Below are positions 26,299 through 35,372 of a DNA stretch of 64,000 nucleotides, piece after piece (within the stretch, counting starts at the first letter, position 1; the number at the start of each line of letters is the position of its first letter). Made by a program: the position numbers and the translations under genes. The notes under the pieces are model-generated. The model did no database searches. It saw only the letters and a list, made by a program, of their open reading frames with translations, and was not told where the DNA came from. The DNA is taken from positions 1 through 64,000 of the forward strand of contig CAIUOU010000122.1 in assembly GCA_903900845.1 (NCBI GenBank), in the 5' to 3' direction. Origin of the DNA: an uncultured Opitutia bacterium. Its GTDB lineage: Bacteria > Verrucomicrobiota > Verrucomicrobiia > Opitutales > Opitutaceae.

Positions 26299-26748
26299 TC
26301 AGGCGCGGGTGCGGCAGACCGGTAGACCGCGGCGGAGCGAGGCCCACGGTTCCTGCGTGGACACGTCGCAGGGATCGGGCACCTCGGCCTGGCCGGCGGG
26401 CAGCTTGGCCGGTGACAGGATGGCGAGGAACACGAGTGGTTCCGCGTGGGGATTGTAGGTGGCGTGCACGGTGCCGGCGGGGATGTGGGCGATCTCGCCC
26501 GGACCGAGGATGCGGCGTTCGTTACCCACCCATTGCTCGGCTCGGCCGTAGACCACATGGATGATCTCCTCGCGGTGCGGGTGGTAATGGAACGGATGGC
26601 AATGCATCGGATCCATGTTGGCGCGGACGAGCAGGAGCTTCTCTGCCGCGACCAAGTCGGGGCGGCACAGCCACTCGTTGTTGGTCCAGGCGTTGGACTC
26701 GCGCAGGGCGTCGGCGATCTGCACGAAGCGGCGGTCGGCGGGGTTCAT
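26299..26748 (-). CDS. Cupin domain protein
   Basis: A 149-residue single-cupin protein. The first cupin motif is CHPFHYHPHREEIIHVVYGRAE, with the HxH and Glu metal ligands; the second is AHIPAGTVHATYNPHAEPLVFLA, with the late His. No signal peptide is seen, so it is cytosolic. Cupins of this kind act as sugar isomerases, dioxygenases or binding proteins, and nothing fixes the substrate here. It lies between the PEP-hydrolase-like gene (99 bases upstream) and the giant ThuA/dehydrogenase gene (50 bases downstream), all on the minus strand, which suggests one pathway. Confidence 0.85.
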   Translation of the reverse strand: MNPADRRFVQIADALRESNAWTNNEWLCRPDLVAAEKLLLVRANMDPMHCHPFHYHPHREEIIHVVYGRAEQWVGNERRILGPGEIAHIPAGTVHATYNPHAEPLVFLAILSPAKLPAGQAEVPDPCDVSTQEPWASLRRGLPVCRTRA

Positions 26749-26847
26749 GAGGAGGCGGGGCGAGACGCGGCGGGGGAGGGCGCGGATACGCGGCGGGAGG
26801 GGAAACGTGCCGCGGAGGCGTCGCCGCCCGCCGCCGCGGCGCGCCGC

Positions 26848-27714
26848 TCAGCGGCGCGGCACCGTGAGGGACTTGAACTTGCGGGTGAGGCCGGTGAGCG
26901 ACTCCTCGACGCCCATGCGCTCGAGACTGCTCGCACCGACGAAGCCGACGGCCGAGGTCTGGCGGATCACGCGGTCGGCGTCCTCGGGCGTGTTGATCGG
27001 CCCGCCGTGGGCGAGGAAGAAGATGTCCTTCCGCACCTGGGTGGCGGCGTTGATGATGTCCTGCGTGACCTTGAGGGTGTGCTCCCAGCTGACGACGGCG
27101 CTGCGGACGCCGATACTGCCGCCGACGGTGGTGCCCACGTGGGCGATGATGGCGTCGGCGCCGGCCTTGGCCATCTCGGCGGCCTCTTCGGGAGAGCCGA
27201 CGTAGACGATGGAGAACAGGTCCATCTTTCGCGCGAGCGCGACCATCTCGTATTCCTTGCGCACGCTCATGCCGGTTTCCTCGAGCACACCGCGAAAATG
27301 CCCGTCGACGATCGTGTGGGTGGGGAAGTTGTTCACCCCGGAAAAACCCATCTCCTTCACCTTCCCGAGCCAGTGCCACATCCGGCGGCGTGGATCCGTG
27401 GCGTGCACGCCGCAGATCACGGGGACCTCCTCGACGACAGGCAGCACCTCGAATTCGCCGATCTCCATGGCGATGGCGTTGGCGTCGCCGTAGGCCATCA
27501 TGCCGGCAGTGGAGCCGTGTCCCATCATGCGGAAGCGGCCGCTGTTATAGATGATGATGAGGTCGGCGCCGCCCTTCTCGATGAATTTGGCGCTGATGCC
27601 GGTGCCTGCGCCGGCGGCGATGATGGCCTTGCCCTGATCGAGCGTGGCCTGGAGGCGCGCGCGCACCTCCTCACGGGTGTAGGGGTTTCCTTTTCCAGTC
27701 CAGGGATTGGGCAT
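26848..27714 (-). CDS. Phosphoenolpyruvate hydrolase-like TIM-barrel protein (Tm-1 C-terminal type)
   Basis: A 288-residue TIM barrel of the PEP-hydrolase-like family (PF09370), equal to the C-terminal half of plant Tm-1. Conserved blocks are GAGTGISAKFIEKGGADLII, IYNSGRFRMMGHGSTAGMMA, PVICGVHATDP, GFSGVNNFPTHTIVDG, GADAIIAHVGTTVGG and FFLAHGGPINTPEDA. The ATG at 27714 (MPNPWTGKGNPYTREEV) fits the family start. It would be the first gene of the long minus-strand run. Its usual partner, the UPF0261 protein, is encoded 6 kb downstream at 19709-20926, with five genes' worth of DNA between them. Confidence 0.9.
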   Translation of the reverse strand: MPNPWTGKGNPYTREEVRARLQATLDQGKAIIAAGAGTGISAKFIEKGGADLIIIYNSGRFRMMGHGSTAGMMAYGDANAIAMEIGEFEVLPVVEEVPVICGVHATDPRRRMWHWLGKVKEMGFSGVNNFPTHTIVDGHFRGVLEETGMSVRKEYEMVALARKMDLFSIVYVGSPEEAAEMAKAGADAIIAHVGTTVGGSIGVRSAVVSWEHTLKVTQDIINAATQVRKDIFFLAHGGPINTPEDADRVIRQTSAVGFVGASSLERMGVEESLTGLTRKFKSLTVPRR

Positions 27715-27937
27715 GAGATTTTGGTTAAAAGGGGGCGGAAGGGCGCGCAACGCACCGCTGGGACCCATCAAAGAAGGCGCGCGCGGCCGTTCAACTGGCA
27801 ATTTCCCGCGCGCGGCCGAGGCGGTTCCCCGCGGATTGTGCCGAGGTCGCCACCGAAGGCGTCGTCCGGCGCCGCGGGTGGCCCAGGTGGCAATTCCCTT
27901 TTGACGATCCGGCGCCGCCGCCTACGGTCCGGCCATC

Positions 27938-28489
27938 ATGCGAGCGCGCTCCCTCCTCGTCCCATTCCTTTTCGCGGTCGTCTCTCTTTCGGCGCAGCCT
28001 GCTCCCGATCCATCCCTGATCCCGGCTCCCTATCCGGCGCCGCCCGTCACGCAGGATCCGCCATCGGAGAACGGCTACCTCAAGCTCGGGTTCGATCAGT
28101 TGTCATCCTACGTTTTCACGCCGCCGCCGTTCGATCCCGCGGCCGATCCCAATGCCAAGCCGCCTTCGGGCGAGGAGCAGATCCCGCCGATCGTCAAGGG
28201 CTGGAACGGCAAGAAGGCCGTGGTGACCGGCTACATGGTGCCGGTAAAGATGGAGAAGGGGCTCGTGGTCGAGTTCCTGCTGATGCGCAACACGCTCGCC
28301 TGCTGCTTCGGCACGGTCCCCAACATGAACGAGTGGGTGATCGTCAAGATGAAGAAGGGCGTGGCGCCGATGATGGACGTCCCGGTGGCCTTCTACGGTC
28401 AGCTCAAGGTGGGGGCGATGTTCGAGAGCGGCTACATGACCGGCCTCTACGAGCTCGAGGCCGATAAGATGGGCGAGGTTCAGGGTTGA
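27938..28489 (+). CDS. Secreted DUF3299 domain protein
   Basis: A 183-residue exported protein (signal MRARSLLVPFLFAVVSLSAQ), Pro-rich just after the signal. The core matches DUF3299: KAVVTGYMVPVKMEKGLVVE, FLLMRNTLACCFGTVPNMNE and GYMTGLYELEADKM. The paired cysteines in ACCFG are family-typical and suggest metal or haem handling, but no function is established. It stands alone on the plus strand; the next plus gene is a cation efflux protein. A role in envelope metal handling would be speculation. Confidence 0.8.
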   Translation: MRARSLLVPFLFAVVSLSAQPAPDPSLIPAPYPAPPVTQDPPSENGYLKLGFDQLSSYVFTPPPFDPAADPNAKPPSGEEQIPPIVKGWNGKKAVVTGYMVPVKMEKGLVVEFLLMRNTLACCFGTVPNMNEWVIVKMKKGVAPMMDVPVAFYGQLKVGAMFESGYMTGLYELEADKMGEVQG

Positions 28490-28517
28490 TCGCCCGCGGC
28501 GCCCGGAGGCGGCGCCT

Positions 28518-28973
28518 TCAGCGCGAGATCTCGCCTTGCGTGAGCACGCGGAAGCCGCGTCGCGACAGCGATTGCGCCGCCACGTCCGTGTCCTCGGCAT
28601 TGATCGCCAGCGCGCTCCGGCCTTCGGGGCGTTTGATGAAGCTGTAGACGTAGTGAACGTTGATTTCGGCCTCGAAGAGCGCCGCCAGCACGCCGGTGAG
28701 TTGGGATTCGTCGGTGATCTCCACCGCGAGCACCTCGCCCTCCGTGTAGGGAAAATCGTTGTTCACCATCAGCTCGCGCGCCTTATCGGGATCGTCGACC
28801 ACCATCCGCACGATCGCGCTGTCGGTGGTGTCGAGCACCGTCAATGCCATCAGGTGCACGTCGTGCTGCTTGAGCAGCGCGGCGAGGTCGTGCAGGCGGC
28901 CCACGCGATTCTCCGCGAAAACGGAAAATTGTTTCACCGGATCCTGGGCTGACATCGTGGTCGGCGCCGTCAT
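28518..28973 (-). CDS. Tandem ACT-domain protein
   Basis: A 151-residue protein made of two ACT domains: VKQFSVFAENRVGRLHDLAA starts the first, and VLAVEITDESQLTGVLAALF the second. ACT domains bind amino acids and regulate enzymes; proteins of only ACT domains are common in Verrucomicrobia and Planctomycetes. The ligand is unknown. I chose the ATG at 28973 (MTAPTTMSAQ); ATG 28955 is possible. It is divergent from the cation efflux gene. Confidence 0.85.
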   Translation of the reverse strand: MTAPTTMSAQDPVKQFSVFAENRVGRLHDLAALLKQHDVHLMALTVLDTTDSAIVRMVVDDPDKARELMVNNDFPYTEGEVLAVEITDESQLTGVLAALFEAEINVHYVYSFIKRPEGRSALAINAEDTDVAAQSLSRRGFRVLTQGEISR

Positions 28974-29086
28974 GGGGCGAACTTTGCCCGATGGACCATT
29001 GCTGGTCAACGATGCGCTCAGTCGGCGGCGCTCCCGCAAAGCGCCGGGTTGCCCCGGGCGCCCGGCGGGCGCAGACTGCCGTCGGA

Positions 29087-29992
29087 ATGCCTGGGGAGAT
29101 CCCATCTTCTGGTCGCGCCTCCTGCCCCGTTGAATCCGGCGCGCGGCTGGTCTTGCGCGGCGTCGCGTTGAATCTGGGGCTCGCCGCGGTGAAGCTGGCC
29201 GGCGGTCTTTTGGGCAACACCTACGCGCTCGTGGCCGACGCTGCTGAATCGATACTCGATGTCGTTTCCTCCCTTCTGATCTGGACCGGGTTCCGGGTCG
29301 CGGCTCGTCCGCCCGACGCCGATCATCCCTACGGCCACGGCAAGGCGGAGGCCCTGGCGGCCCTTGGCGTCGCAGCCTTTGTTTTCGTGATGGCCGGGGT
29401 TGTGGGTTACCACGCCGTCCGCGAGATCGTCACGCCGCATGCGGCGCCCGCATGGTGGACCCTCCTGGTGCTGGCTCTCGTGGTGGGGTTGAAGCTCTGG
29501 TTCTCCGGTCGCCTCCGCGCGGCGGGCGAGGCTTCCGGCAGCACGGCCCTCGGGGTGGAGGCCTTGCACCATTGGTCAGACGCGATGACCTCGGCCGCCG
29601 CGTTCCTGGGAATCGCCCTGGCCCTGTGGGGTGGTCCGGGCTGGGAGGTCGCTGACGATTGGGCGGCGCTGTTCGCCTGCATCGTGATCGCCTTCAACGG
29701 CGCCATCATGGTGCTCAAGGCCCAGGGTGATGTGATGGACGCGGCGGTGCCCGCCGGTTTCGAACAGGAAGTGCGGGCGCTGGCGCTCGCGGTTCCCGGG
29801 GTGCTCGCGCTCGACAAGGTGCGGATGCGCAAGAGCGGGCTCACGCACTTGGTCGATATTCAGGTGCGGGTGGACGGAAACCTCACGGTCACCGCCGGGC
29901 ACGCCATCGCGCACGCGGTGAAGGATGCGCTTTTAGCCTCGGCCGCGCACCGGATTAGCGACGTTTCTGTGCATGTGGAGCCGATGAAATGA
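29087..29992 (+). CDS. Cation diffusion facilitator family transporter
   Basis: Inner-membrane metal/proton antiporter of 301 residues exporting divalent cations such as zinc, manganese or iron. Transmembrane helices start at GVALNLGLAAVKLAGGLLGN. The second helix carries LVADAAESILDVVSSLL, then DHPYGHGKAEALAALG (conserved His-rich loop), and helix V carries HHWSDAMTSAAAF, the second half of the metal site. The C-terminal cytoplasmic domain includes HLVDIQVRVDGNLTVTAGHAIAH. The metal-site helix II reads AESILD rather than the commonest HSLSD pattern. The ATG at 29087 gives a normal-length N-terminus; 28991 is an upstream alternative. Confidence 0.9.
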   Translation: MPGEIPSSGRASCPVESGARLVLRGVALNLGLAAVKLAGGLLGNTYALVADAAESILDVVSSLLIWTGFRVAARPPDADHPYGHGKAEALAALGVAAFVFVMAGVVGYHAVREIVTPHAAPAWWTLLVLALVVGLKLWFSGRLRAAGEASGSTALGVEALHHWSDAMTSAAAFLGIALALWGGPGWEVADDWAALFACIVIAFNGAIMVLKAQGDVMDAAVPAGFEQEVRALALAVPGVLALDKVRMRKSGLTHLVDIQVRVDGNLTVTAGHAIAHAVKDALLASAAHRISDVSVHVEPMK

Positions 29993-30130
29993 CGCTCCGT
30001 CCCCGGCGGGGTGGTTTGCGCGAGGTCCGAAGGCGCACATAGTAATCCTTTTGTCTTTAGTCCGGACTCGCGTCACCGACTCCTCGTCCCTGCGTCCATC
30101 CCGATGGTCCTTTCGTACCTTTTTCAAACC

Positions 30131-33100
30131 ATGAACCGCACCGTCCCCCCCCGTCGCCTTTCCGTGGCGTTGGCCCTCTCCCTGGTCTCGTTTGCCGGGG
30201 CCCAAACCGCGCCCACTTCGCCGCGCGCCGGCGAAGAGACCGTCAAGCTGGAGGCCTTCACGGTCACGGGCTCCAACATCAAGCGTCTGGAGGTGGAGAA
30301 GGTCCTGCCCGTGACCGTGATCGACGCGGGCGCGATCGAGGTGCGCGACGCGGCCCAGCCTTCCGACCTGATCACCGCGATGCCGCAGGTGACGGGCCTT
30401 CCCGGCAACGAGACGGCCACCCTCGGGGCCACCGCGCGCGGTGATAACGCGAGCGTCTCGCTCCGCGGCATCGCTTCCAGCAACACGCTCATCCTCCTCA
30501 ACGGCCGGCGCCTCGTGCCGCATGCCATCAGCCAGGGAGAGGCGGGTGTTCCCACGCTTTCGACCAATATCAACCAGCTTCCCAATCGCGGCCTCGAGCG
30601 CGTCGAGGTGCTGCGCGACGGCGCGTCATCGGTCTACGGCACCGACGCCGTCGCGGGTGTCGTGAACTACGTCATGCAGCGCAGTTTCCGCGGCACGGAG
30701 CTGTCGCTGCGCTACGCGCAGACCGACCAGAGCGACGGGCAGGAGTTCCGCGCGACGTTCACGCACGGCCTTGGTTTCGCCAAGGGCAAGGGCCGAGCGA
30801 TGATCACGGCCGACTATTACCGCCGCGCGCCGATCTACACCCGCGATCGCGCCTTCTCGGCCGACGCCGATCACTCCAATCTGGCGCCGGCTCCCTGGGA
30901 CGCCCCCACCACCACCACCTTCAACGCCCGGTCCGCTACCACCGAGTACGGCAACTTCCTGCTCGGCACGGTCACCGCGACGGCCCCGACCGGATTCGTC
31001 ACCGGCTTCACCGGGGGCCGCCCCGCTGGCATTCCCGCGGCCCTTGCCGCCACCTCCGGTCTGTTCGTGCTCCAGCCCAACGGCTCCGGTGGCGTCACCT
31101 TCGGGACCGCCACGCCTTCCCGCGCCGGAGTCACGCGCGATTTCTACTGGAATAACAACGCCTACCGCGTGATCCAGCCCAAGGTCCGCCGCACGAGTGT
31201 CTTCGCCGCGGCGGAATATGATCTCTCCGACCGACTCACCGCTTTCGTCGACGCCTCGCTCTACCAGTCGCAGGGCGTCACTTACCGCGAGCCCGACGGC
31301 ATCACGCAGAGCACGGACGGTTTCATCATCGTTCCGGTCACCAACCCCTGGAATCCCTTCGGCAACCGCTTCTGGTCCCCGACCGGGGCGCCCAACACCG
31401 ACGGCTCCCCGCGCCTTACCGGCACCCCCGCCGCTGTCTCCATCACCAACAAGCGTCTCACCGACATCGCGACACGCACCGACTACGTCGACAACGCCGT
31501 TTACCGCGGCGTCGCCGGTCTGCGGGGCAAGCTCGCCGGTTCGTGGACCTGGGAGGCCGCGGGCCTCTGGTCTGTTTCCCGCGTGATCGAGAACGAGGAG
31601 GGGCCCTCGCGGAAGAGCCTGCTCGTCGCCGCCATCAACCAGAGCGATCCCGCCAAGGCCTTCAACCCGTTCACCCGCACGTTCGCGGTGCAGAACGGCC
31701 AGCTCGTCGTCACGGGGCCGTACGTGAATCCCGAAAGCGTGCAGTCCACCTTCCGCTCCAGCTTCATCCGCAACGGCATCACGCGTCTGCTCAGCGGTGA
31801 TTTCCGCGCCAGCGGCGACCTCCTCAGCCTGTGGGCCGGCCAGAAGATGAGCGGCGCCTTCGGCGGCGAGTACCGCTTCGAGGGCTACAGCGACTACCGG
31901 CCGCCCTACGCCGGGCTCAATCCGGCCGACTCCGGCTTGGATCCGTCCACGAACGACTTCCTGGGCTTCTCTCCCAACTCCGACACCCATGGCCGACGTC
32001 AGGTCGCCGCGCTCTACGCGGAGACCGTGCTGCCGGTGATCGGCCGCTCCAACCGCCTGCCGCTGGTCGAGGCGCTCGAGTTCAGCGCCTCCGCCCGCTA
32101 CGAGAGCTACACCGACTTCGGTGACACCACGAAGCCGAAGTACGGCATCAACTGGAAGCCCGTGTCGTGGATCATGGTGCGTGGTTCCTACAATGAGGGC
32201 TTCCGCGCGCCTAATCTCGCGCAGCTCTTCACCGGCACACTCATCCGTACCGTCACCGGCAGCACCGACACCTACCGCAGCGCCGTCACCGGTCTCATCA
32301 CCGACGGCCCCTCGAACCGGCGCAGCGTCGCCTCGGGTAATCGTCAGCTGAAGCCCGAGGAAGCCACTGGAAAATCGGCGGGCTTCGTCGTCGAGGTCCC
32401 CGGCATCAAGGGGCTCTCCGTCTCGGTCGATTATTACGAGATCCGCCAGAAGAGCATCATCGCCTCGGGCGGCGGCATCGCCGACGACACCGCGGCGCTT
32501 CTCGCCGCCACCCAGGCCGAGCTCGCTGCCGGCAAGAGTATCGGCCAGATCGACCTCGGTAGCGGGACCGGAGCCTACAAGGGCGATCCTTCCGTTGTGC
32601 GTCTCGCCCCGACGCAGGCCGACCGGGATTTCTTCGCGGCCTACAACGCCACCCGCGCCCCGGGCAACCAGCGCGCGGTGGTCGGCGGGATCGATATCCT
32701 GCGCACGAGCTACTTCAACAAGGCCGAGCAGTTCACCAACGGCTTCGACTTCGATGTGAACTACCGCTTCCCGCGTTTCGCGGTCGGCCAGTTCAACCTC
32801 GGGACCAACTGGACCTACCTCAACGACTACCATTCGTACTCCTCGCCGGGCGCGCCGCGCACCGAATACCGCAACGGCAACAGCGCGAACGTGGGCGGCG
32901 CGACGCCGATCTGGCGCGGCGCCACCACGCTCACCTGGCGTAAGGACCGCTGGGGCGCCGGCCTCGGCATGTACCACGTCGGCCGGTTCACCGACGTCAA
33001 CGCCACCACCACCAAGGCCACTTGGGACTCCCTCGGCAATCCCGGCTATATCATGCCGGTCTTCAACAACGGGGCCTACTCGTACCGCTTCATCGTGAAG

Positions 33101-33307
33101 CAGACCACGAGCTACAATCTCCACGTCTCCTATCGCTTCGCCGGCGGCAGCCGCTGGTTGAACGACACCAGCGTGCGCTTCGGGGTGAACAATCTGTTCA
33201 ACCTCGAGCCGCCGCTCTCCGCCGACTCCCGCGGCTACGAGCCTTCCGTGCACAACACGCTCGCCCGCGGCCGCAGCTTCTCGCTGCAGCTCACGAAGAA
33301 GCTCTGA
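30131..33307 (+). CDS. TonB-dependent outer-membrane receptor
   Basis: A 1,058-residue TonB-dependent receptor. The ATG at 30131 opens a signal peptide (MNRTVPPRRLSVALALSLVS...). The mature N-terminus VKLEAFTVTGSNIKR contains the TonB-box-like segment typical of Opitutaceae. The plug (about 45-200) shows PVTVIDAGAIEVRDA, DNASVSLRGIASSNTLILLN and RVEVLRDGASSVYGTDAVAG. The rest is the beta-barrel, ending FNLEPPLSADSRGY and LARGRSFSLQLTKKL; the last residue is Leu, not the usual aromatic. The substrate is unknown; related proteins import oligosaccharides or metal complexes. A strong terminator follows. Confidence 0.95.
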   Translation: MNRTVPPRRLSVALALSLVSFAGAQTAPTSPRAGEETVKLEAFTVTGSNIKRLEVEKVLPVTVIDAGAIEVRDAAQPSDLITAMPQVTGLPGNETATLGATARGDNASVSLRGIASSNTLILLNGRRLVPHAISQGEAGVPTLSTNINQLPNRGLERVEVLRDGASSVYGTDAVAGVVNYVMQRSFRGTELSLRYAQTDQSDGQEFRATFTHGLGFAKGKGRAMITADYYRRAPIYTRDRAFSADADHSNLAPAPWDAPTTTTFNARSATTEYGNFLLGTVTATAPTGFVTGFTGGRPAGIPAALAATSGLFVLQPNGSGGVTFGTATPSRAGVTRDFYWNNNAYRVIQPKVRRTSVFAAAEYDLSDRLTAFVDASLYQSQGVTYREPDGITQSTDGFIIVPVTNPWNPFGNRFWSPTGAPNTDGSPRLTGTPAAVSITNKRLTDIATRTDYVDNAVYRGVAGLRGKLAGSWTWEAAGLWSVSRVIENEEGPSRKSLLVAAINQSDPAKAFNPFTRTFAVQNGQLVVTGPYVNPESVQSTFRSSFIRNGITRLLSGDFRASGDLLSLWAGQKMSGAFGGEYRFEGYSDYRPPYAGLNPADSGLDPSTNDFLGFSPNSDTHGRRQVAALYAETVLPVIGRSNRLPLVEALEFSASARYESYTDFGDTTKPKYGINWKPVSWIMVRGSYNEGFRAPNLAQLFTGTLIRTVTGSTDTYRSAVTGLITDGPSNRRSVASGNRQLKPEEATGKSAGFVVEVPGIKGLSVSVDYYEIRQKSIIASGGGIADDTAALLAATQAELAAGKSIGQIDLGSGTGAYKGDPSVVRLAPTQADRDFFAAYNATRAPGNQRAVVGGIDILRTSYFNKAEQFTNGFDFDVNYRFPRFAVGQFNLGTNWTYLNDYHSYSSPGAPRTEYRNGNSANVGGATPIWRGATTLTWRKDRWGAGLGMYHVGRFTDVNATTTKATWDSLGNPGYIMPVFNNGAYSYRFIVKQTTSYNLHVSYRFAGGSRWLNDTSVRFGVNNLFNLEPPLSADSRGYEPSVHNTLARGRSFSLQLTKKL

Positions 33308-33329
33308 GGCGAGGGGAATTTACCTGAGC

Positions 33330-33365
33330 AACGCCGGCCCTGAGCGGGGCCGGCGTTTTGTTTTT
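33330..33365 (+). terminator. Rho-independent terminator after the TonB receptor
   Basis: A perfect 11-bp stem, AACGCCGGCCC (33330-33340) with GGGCCGGCGTT (33347-33357), closes a 6-nt loop and runs into TTTTGTTTTT. It begins 23 bases after the receptor stop. It is probably the strongest terminator in the window. Confidence 0.9.
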
Positions 33366-33568
33366 CCACGGGCGACGAACAATCGCCCGCGCGTGACGGA
33401 CTTCATGGCCGTCGCGCTTGCCGATTGGCCGCGGGTGAACACGCGGACCTTCCGGAAGCCCTTCCGCCGTTTCCTTTTCCTGAATCGGCCGGGGTCAACT
33501 GACCCCAGCCACCGGGAGCAGCATGCGGTCTGATGGACGGAAGGAACCTGCTTGCGAAGCGTGTGCCA

Positions 33569-33593
33569 TGTAGCCGCGGTTGAAACCGCGGAG
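33569..33593 (+). repeat. TGTAGCC hairpin repeat, CCGCGG stem
   Basis: TGTAGCCGCGGTTGAAACCGCGGAG: the stem CCGCGG/CCGCGG is extended by TT/AA pairing. It shares the flanks TGTAGCC and GGAG with 56371-56394, where the stem is CCGGGG/CCCCGG. It lies past the 3' ends of two convergent genes. Confidence 0.7.
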
Positions 33594-33634
33594 TCTTCGG
33601 AACCGCCGTCGGACGCGAGGCGATTCGGAATCAT

Positions 33635-33652
33635 CCGCGGCTTAAGCCGCGG
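33635..33652. repeat. 18-bp perfect palindrome CCGCGGCTTAAGCCGCGG
   Basis: Perfect palindrome 42 bases after the TGTAGCC hairpin. Its stem CCGCGGCTT is related to the same repeat family, so this is probably a second, partial family member. It could extrude as a hairpin or act as a transcript end, though no T-run follows. Confidence 0.65.
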
Positions 33653-33781
33653 CTGCACGGAACGCGTTTCGGAACGAAGGATACGTTCCGTTTCACGCGA
33701 GAATGAGTGTGGTGCCTCGGGTCGCGCCGGCGTTCCTCGCGGGGCTTTTCCCCTCGCAGGTGTCCGGAGCCGCCCCGGCTG

Positions 33782-34981
33782 TCAGCGCGTGAACTCGATT
33801 TGGAACCAGAGTTTGCGCACGTTGGAAAACGCCACGGCGTCCCGCCGGAAACCGGCGTATTTCAACATCACCGTCCAGGCCGCGCCGAATTTCCGGATCA
33901 GTTGCGCGTTCCACTCGTCGCCCGCGCGGGCGCCGGCGCGATCCAGCGTGAACCGGTGGAAGATGATGTTGAGCGCCACCGAAGCCGGCAGATTAAAGCC
34001 GGTGCGCGCGTAGTCGTCACGGATCCCCGCGGCCGGCGTGGTGGTGAAGACGTCGGCCCAGCCGTTGAACGCGTGCAGCGTGGCGATTGGCGTGCGGAAC
34101 GCCGCGGTGCGGTCCGCGCCCAACCGCTCCTGGCCGAGGGCGAGGCTGCCTGCCGGAACGCTGATCCCGAGCTCAAGCGAATGGTAGCTGGCGGAGTAGG
34201 AGAGCGGGCTGGAACCGTGGTCGGTCTGCCGCGCGAACTCCGCGCGATGGATCAGGCGGACGCCCCCCGAAATCACAGCCGAGCCGCTGAAACTCGCGCC
34301 GAAGGTCGCGCAGGAGTTGGCGCGCGAACCGGGCAGATCGAGGAGATAGCCGTAGCCGGCGAGCGTGCCGCCCGGCAGCCCGGCGTACGCGGCGTTGAAA
34401 ATATGGGACGAGGAAGCCCAATTCCCCTGCGGATGCCGGTCGCCGACGGTGCGGTGGATGCGATTGAGGTACGCGTAGGTGAGCGTCGTCCGCGGGAGGC
34501 TGCGGTCCTGCGCGGTGAGCGCGTCGAACGTCTGCTGGTTCTGACGCCAGGCTCCTTCGCCGACGAACCGGGCGTTATCCAGCACAAGCCTTTGTCGTCC
34601 GGCGGAGAGGATGGTCTCGCCGCCCCGGAAGGAAAGGTACGCCTGGTTCAGCTCCGTCGTTTCCGGATCACCCACGGAAGCCCGGCCGGCTCCGCCGGCG
34701 TTGAGGCCCGCTTGGCTGTAGGCGTCACCGTCGGCGGCGGTCACGTTCTCCACCTCGGCCAGCGCCCGCCAGCCGCGGAAGGCCGCCGTCGTGTAGCCGA
34801 GGCGCGTGCGCAACGTGAGGGCGTTGGCGTCGCGCAGGCCGGCCTGCGTGACCCCCTCGTGACGCAGGCGGGCGTTGACCGAGAATTTGCCCGCCGCCAC
34901 CGCCTCCTCGAGTGAGACCGGCTCGGCGGCGCAGGCCGCGACCGTGAGAATGATGACGGGAAGCAGTCGGGTGGCGCGCAT
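33782..34981 (-). CDS. Outer-membrane beta-barrel protein, alginate-export-like
   Basis: A 399-residue exported protein. The ATG at 34981 gives signal peptide MRATRLLPVIILTVAACAA; upstream frame to 35362 is not coding-like. The mature protein has alternating hydrophobic/polar strands and resembles the alginate-export porin family: ARLRHEGVTQ, ALTLRTRLGYTTAAFRGWRA, LSFRGGETILSAGRQRLVLD, RFVGEGAWRQNQQTFDALTA and KLWFQIEFTR at the end. It probably forms an outer-membrane pore; the substrate is unknown. It converges with the TonB receptor. A 391-bp gap upstream separates it from the AraC-type regulator, so it probably has its own promoter. Confidence 0.8.
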   Translation of the reverse strand: MRATRLLPVIILTVAACAAEPVSLEEAVAAGKFSVNARLRHEGVTQAGLRDANALTLRTRLGYTTAAFRGWRALAEVENVTAADGDAYSQAGLNAGGAGRASVGDPETTELNQAYLSFRGGETILSAGRQRLVLDNARFVGEGAWRQNQQTFDALTAQDRSLPRTTLTYAYLNRIHRTVGDRHPQGNWASSSHIFNAAYAGLPGGTLAGYGYLLDLPGSRANSCATFGASFSGSAVISGGVRLIHRAEFARQTDHGSSPLSYSASYHSLELGISVPAGSLALGQERLGADRTAAFRTPIATLHAFNGWADVFTTTPAAGIRDDYARTGFNLPASVALNIIFHRFTLDRAGARAGDEWNAQLIRKFGAAWTVMLKYAGFRRDAVAFSNVRKLWFQIEFTR

Positions 34982-35372
34982 CGGGTGGAGGACTCGTCGG
35001 CGGAGCGCAGCGACTATCCGCGTGGCGGGCGAGACATCTCCCGACCTCTGGCCGAAGCGTGCCAGGCCGCCTCGCCGCCGTCCGCGGTCTCGCGCGCCGC
35101 GGGCTTTCGTTCCGTCAGGAAGCTTCTCGCGGCGGCTTGGCTGTAGTCCGCCGGGCGGGGTCGTAGCACCCGACCGCGCGCGAGTTCGGCCGGGGAGCGT
35201 ACCACGGTGTGTGCTGTTTGCGGGTGGTGCTTGAGGACAAGCAGGGCGATCACATCGCTGTTGTGAGCCGAGCGGGACCAGTCGGGTGTATCCTTCTGAG
35301 CAAGCCGGATGACGCTCCTGCCTTTGCCGCGTCGGCGTGGGTCGCTCCCTGGAGGCCGTCAAGGCCGGCGTT
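34982..35372. other. 391-bp gap upstream of the outer-membrane barrel
   Basis: This region must hold the promoter of the barrel gene and the 3' end of the regulator transcript. One minus-strand frame (about 35014-35330, containing HNSDVIALLVLKHHPQTAHT) has fairly GC-rich third positions and could be a decayed coding fragment, but I do not recognise it and no good start precedes it. No terminator is seen. Confidence 0.45.

Larger units (their letters stand above)
33366..33781. other. Convergent intergenic region with palindromes
   Basis: About 415 bp remain after the terminator and before the end of the outer-membrane barrel gene. I see a GGGGTCA-AC-TGACCCC hairpin at 33491-33506, the TGTAGCC hairpin at 33569-33593 and an 18-bp perfect palindrome at 33635-33652. 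Short reading frames exist but none resembles a protein I know. The region looks like repeat-bearing spacer. Confidence 0.6.

Noticed and set aside
26446-28467. Open frame of 673 codons on the plus strand
   Set aside because: It spans the antisense of the cupin and TIM-barrel genes and runs out of frame through the DUF3299 gene; no domain.
30626-33253. Open frame of 875 codons on the minus strand
   Set aside because: Antisense to the TonB receptor, whose motifs are unambiguous. The translation has no recognisable domain.
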